From contig JAZRFV010000055.1 of assembly GCA_045643825.1 (NCBI GenBank), forward strand, positions 1 through 5,173: a stretch of DNA of 5,173 bases, in the 5' to 3' direction. This document shows positions 4,433-5,173 of the stretch, piece after piece (position 1 is the stretch's first letter; the number at the start of each line of letters is the position of its first letter). The translations under genes and the position numbers were made by a program. Below the pieces are notes generated by a model, which saw nothing but the letters and a program-made list of their open reading frames with translations, did not search any database and had not been told where the DNA came from. Source of the stretch: Scatosoma sp045643825 (GTDB taxonomy: Bacteria; Bacillota; Clostridia; Christensenellales; Borkfalkiaceae).

Positions 4433-4828
4433 ATGGCACAAGTAAAGAAAGTCGCTTCTCGTAAGCGTAAAGAAATTAAAAAGATTGACAAAGGTCAGGT
4501 TCATATCCAATCTACGTTCAACAACACGATCGTAACGGTTACGGACATGGCTGGTAACGCTATCTCCCAATCCAGTGCTGGTGCACTTGGTTACAAGGGT
4601 AGCAGAAAGGGTACGCCTTTCGCAGCACAGATGGCAGCAGAAACGGCAGCTAAAGTTGCGAAAGAACACGGTTTGAGAACTGTTGAGGTTTACGTAAAGG
4701 GCCCCGGTGCTGGTAGAGAATCCGCAATCCGCGCACTCTCCGCTTGCGAATTGGAAATCACCTTGATTTCCGACGTTTCCCCTATCCCTCACAACGGCTG
4801 CAGACCCCCGAAGCGTCGTAGAGTTTAA
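4433..4828 (+). CDS. rpsK: Ribosomal protein S11 (uS11)
   Basis: Protein of the small-subunit platform near the E site and the mRNA exit path, bound to 16S rRNA next to S18 and S21. The 131 residues are the normal length. Visible landmarks are the basic N-terminus, GQVHIQSTFNNTIVTVTD (21-38), SAGALGYKGSRKGTPFAAQ (48-66), the signature VKGPGAGRESAIRAL (88-102) and the terminal DVSPIPHNGCRPPKRRRV. The Asn121-Gly122 step in the HNG motif corresponds to the site known to form isoaspartate in E. coli S11. The ATG is preceded by AGGAGG at an unusual 13-base distance, and an in-frame TAA blocks an upstream start. It follows rpsM by 22 bases and precedes rpsD by 21, clearly in one transcription unit. 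Confidence 0.98.
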   Translation: MAQVKKVASRKRKEIKKIDKGQVHIQSTFNNTIVTVTDMAGNAISQSSAGALGYKGSRKGTPFAAQMAAETAAKVAKEHGLRTVEVYVKGPGAGRESAIRALSACELEITLISDVSPIPHNGCRPPKRRRV

Positions 4829-4830
4829 TC

Positions 4831-4836
4831 AGGAGG
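4831..4836 (+). promoter_or_regulatory. rpsD ribosome binding site with long spacing
   Basis: AGGAGG lies 13 bases before the rpsD ATG at 4850, exactly as for rpsK. The bases just before the ATG are again an in-frame stop followed by AGA-ATT (TAG-AGA-ATT). The two neighbouring genes thus share nearly the same initiation region. Confidence 0.8.
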
Positions 4837-4849
4837 AAGTTAGAGAATT

Positions 4850-5173
4850 ATGGCTAGATATAGAGAAGCAAAATGTAAGCTTTGCAGAAGAGAAGGCGGT
4901 AAGCTTTTCCTTAAGGGCGACAAGTGCTACATGGAAAAATGCCCCTTCAACAAGCGTCCCGTTGCTCCTGGTCAGCACGGTGCAGACAGAAAGAAGGTAT
5001 CCGAATACGGTTTGCAGCTTCGTGAAAAGCAAAAGACCAAGCGTATTTATGGTGTACAAGAAGGTCAATTCCGTAAATATTACGAAATGGCTGACCGCAT
5101 GAAGGGTGTAACCGGTGAAAACATGTTGTCGATCCTTGAAAGAAGACTTGACAACGTAGTATTCAGAATGGGC
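4850..5173 (+). CDS. rpsD: Ribosomal protein S4 (uS4), zinc-binding form, 3' end cut by the window
   Basis: Primary 16S rRNA-binding protein that nucleates assembly of the small-subunit body; in several bacteria it also represses its own operon. The first 108 codons are present, of about 200 expected. The N-terminus MARYREAKCKLCRREGGKL carries Cys9 and Cys12; Cys26 and Cys31 follow in GDKCYMEKC. These four cysteines match the zinc-binding positions of the C+ form of S4. The KRPVAPGQHG motif (36-45) and the segment REKQKTKRIYGVQEGQFRKYY are standard, and the visible end SILERRLDNVVFRMG leads into the S4 RNA-binding domain. Presence of rpsD here, between rpsK and (by convention) rpoA, fits the alpha operon of Clostridia and Proteobacteria and differs from Bacillus subtilis, where rpsD stands alone. 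Confidence 0.98.
   Translation, partial: MARYREAKCKLCRREGGKLFLKGDKCYMEKCPFNKRPVAPGQHGADRKKVSEYGLQLREKQKTKRIYGVQEGQFRKYYEMADRMKGVTGENMLSILERRLDNVVFRMG

Overview
The window is a conserved translation/secretion gene cluster on the + strand: the end of the spc operon running into the alpha operon. The order is rplO (3' part) - secY - adk - map - infA - rpmJ - rpsM - rpsK - rpsD (5' part). This gene order, strong AGGAGG-type ribosome binding sites, moderate GC, four-cysteine forms of adenylate kinase, L36 and S4, and rpsD lying inside the alpha operon suggest a Bacillota/Clostridia-type bacterium. That placement is inference; no species is claimed. All eight stop codons visible are TAA. No mobile element, tRNA, rRNA or CRISPR array was seen, and every gene looks intact apart from the two cut by the window edges.

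Layout. Positions 1-333 hold the C-terminal 110 residues of ribosomal protein L15. A 127-base gap with three possible hairpins, one covering part of the secY ribosome binding site, leads to secY (461-1765), the protein-conducting channel. A 95-base gap with a strong 12-bp stem precedes adk (1861-2490). map (2497-3240) follows after only 6 bases and has no clear ribosome binding site. infA (GTG start, 3307-3528) and the 38-residue rpmJ (3568-3684) come next. Then comes a 357-base stretch without a convincing gene (3685-4041), followed by rpsM (4042-4410), rpsK (4433-4828) and the first 108 codons of rpsD (from 4850).

The products belong together. L15, L36, S13, S11 and S4 build the ribosome, IF-1 starts translation, methionine aminopeptidase trims nascent chains, SecY exports or inserts them, and adenylate kinase balances adenylate pools.

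The most interesting part is the rpmJ-rpsM gap. It holds two consensus TTGACA boxes 10 bases apart with matching -10 boxes, then a leader of about 280 bases. Within it, 3814-3932 can fold into a compact three-way junction: a 6-7 bp closing stem, a roughly 16-bp hairpin ending in a U-run, and a 15-bp stem with one bulge. An upstream segment could compete with the U-run hairpin. This looks like a cis-regulatory RNA for the alpha operon, plausibly a ribosomal-protein autoregulatory leader; the ligand is not known from the sequence. The rest of the window is ordinary.
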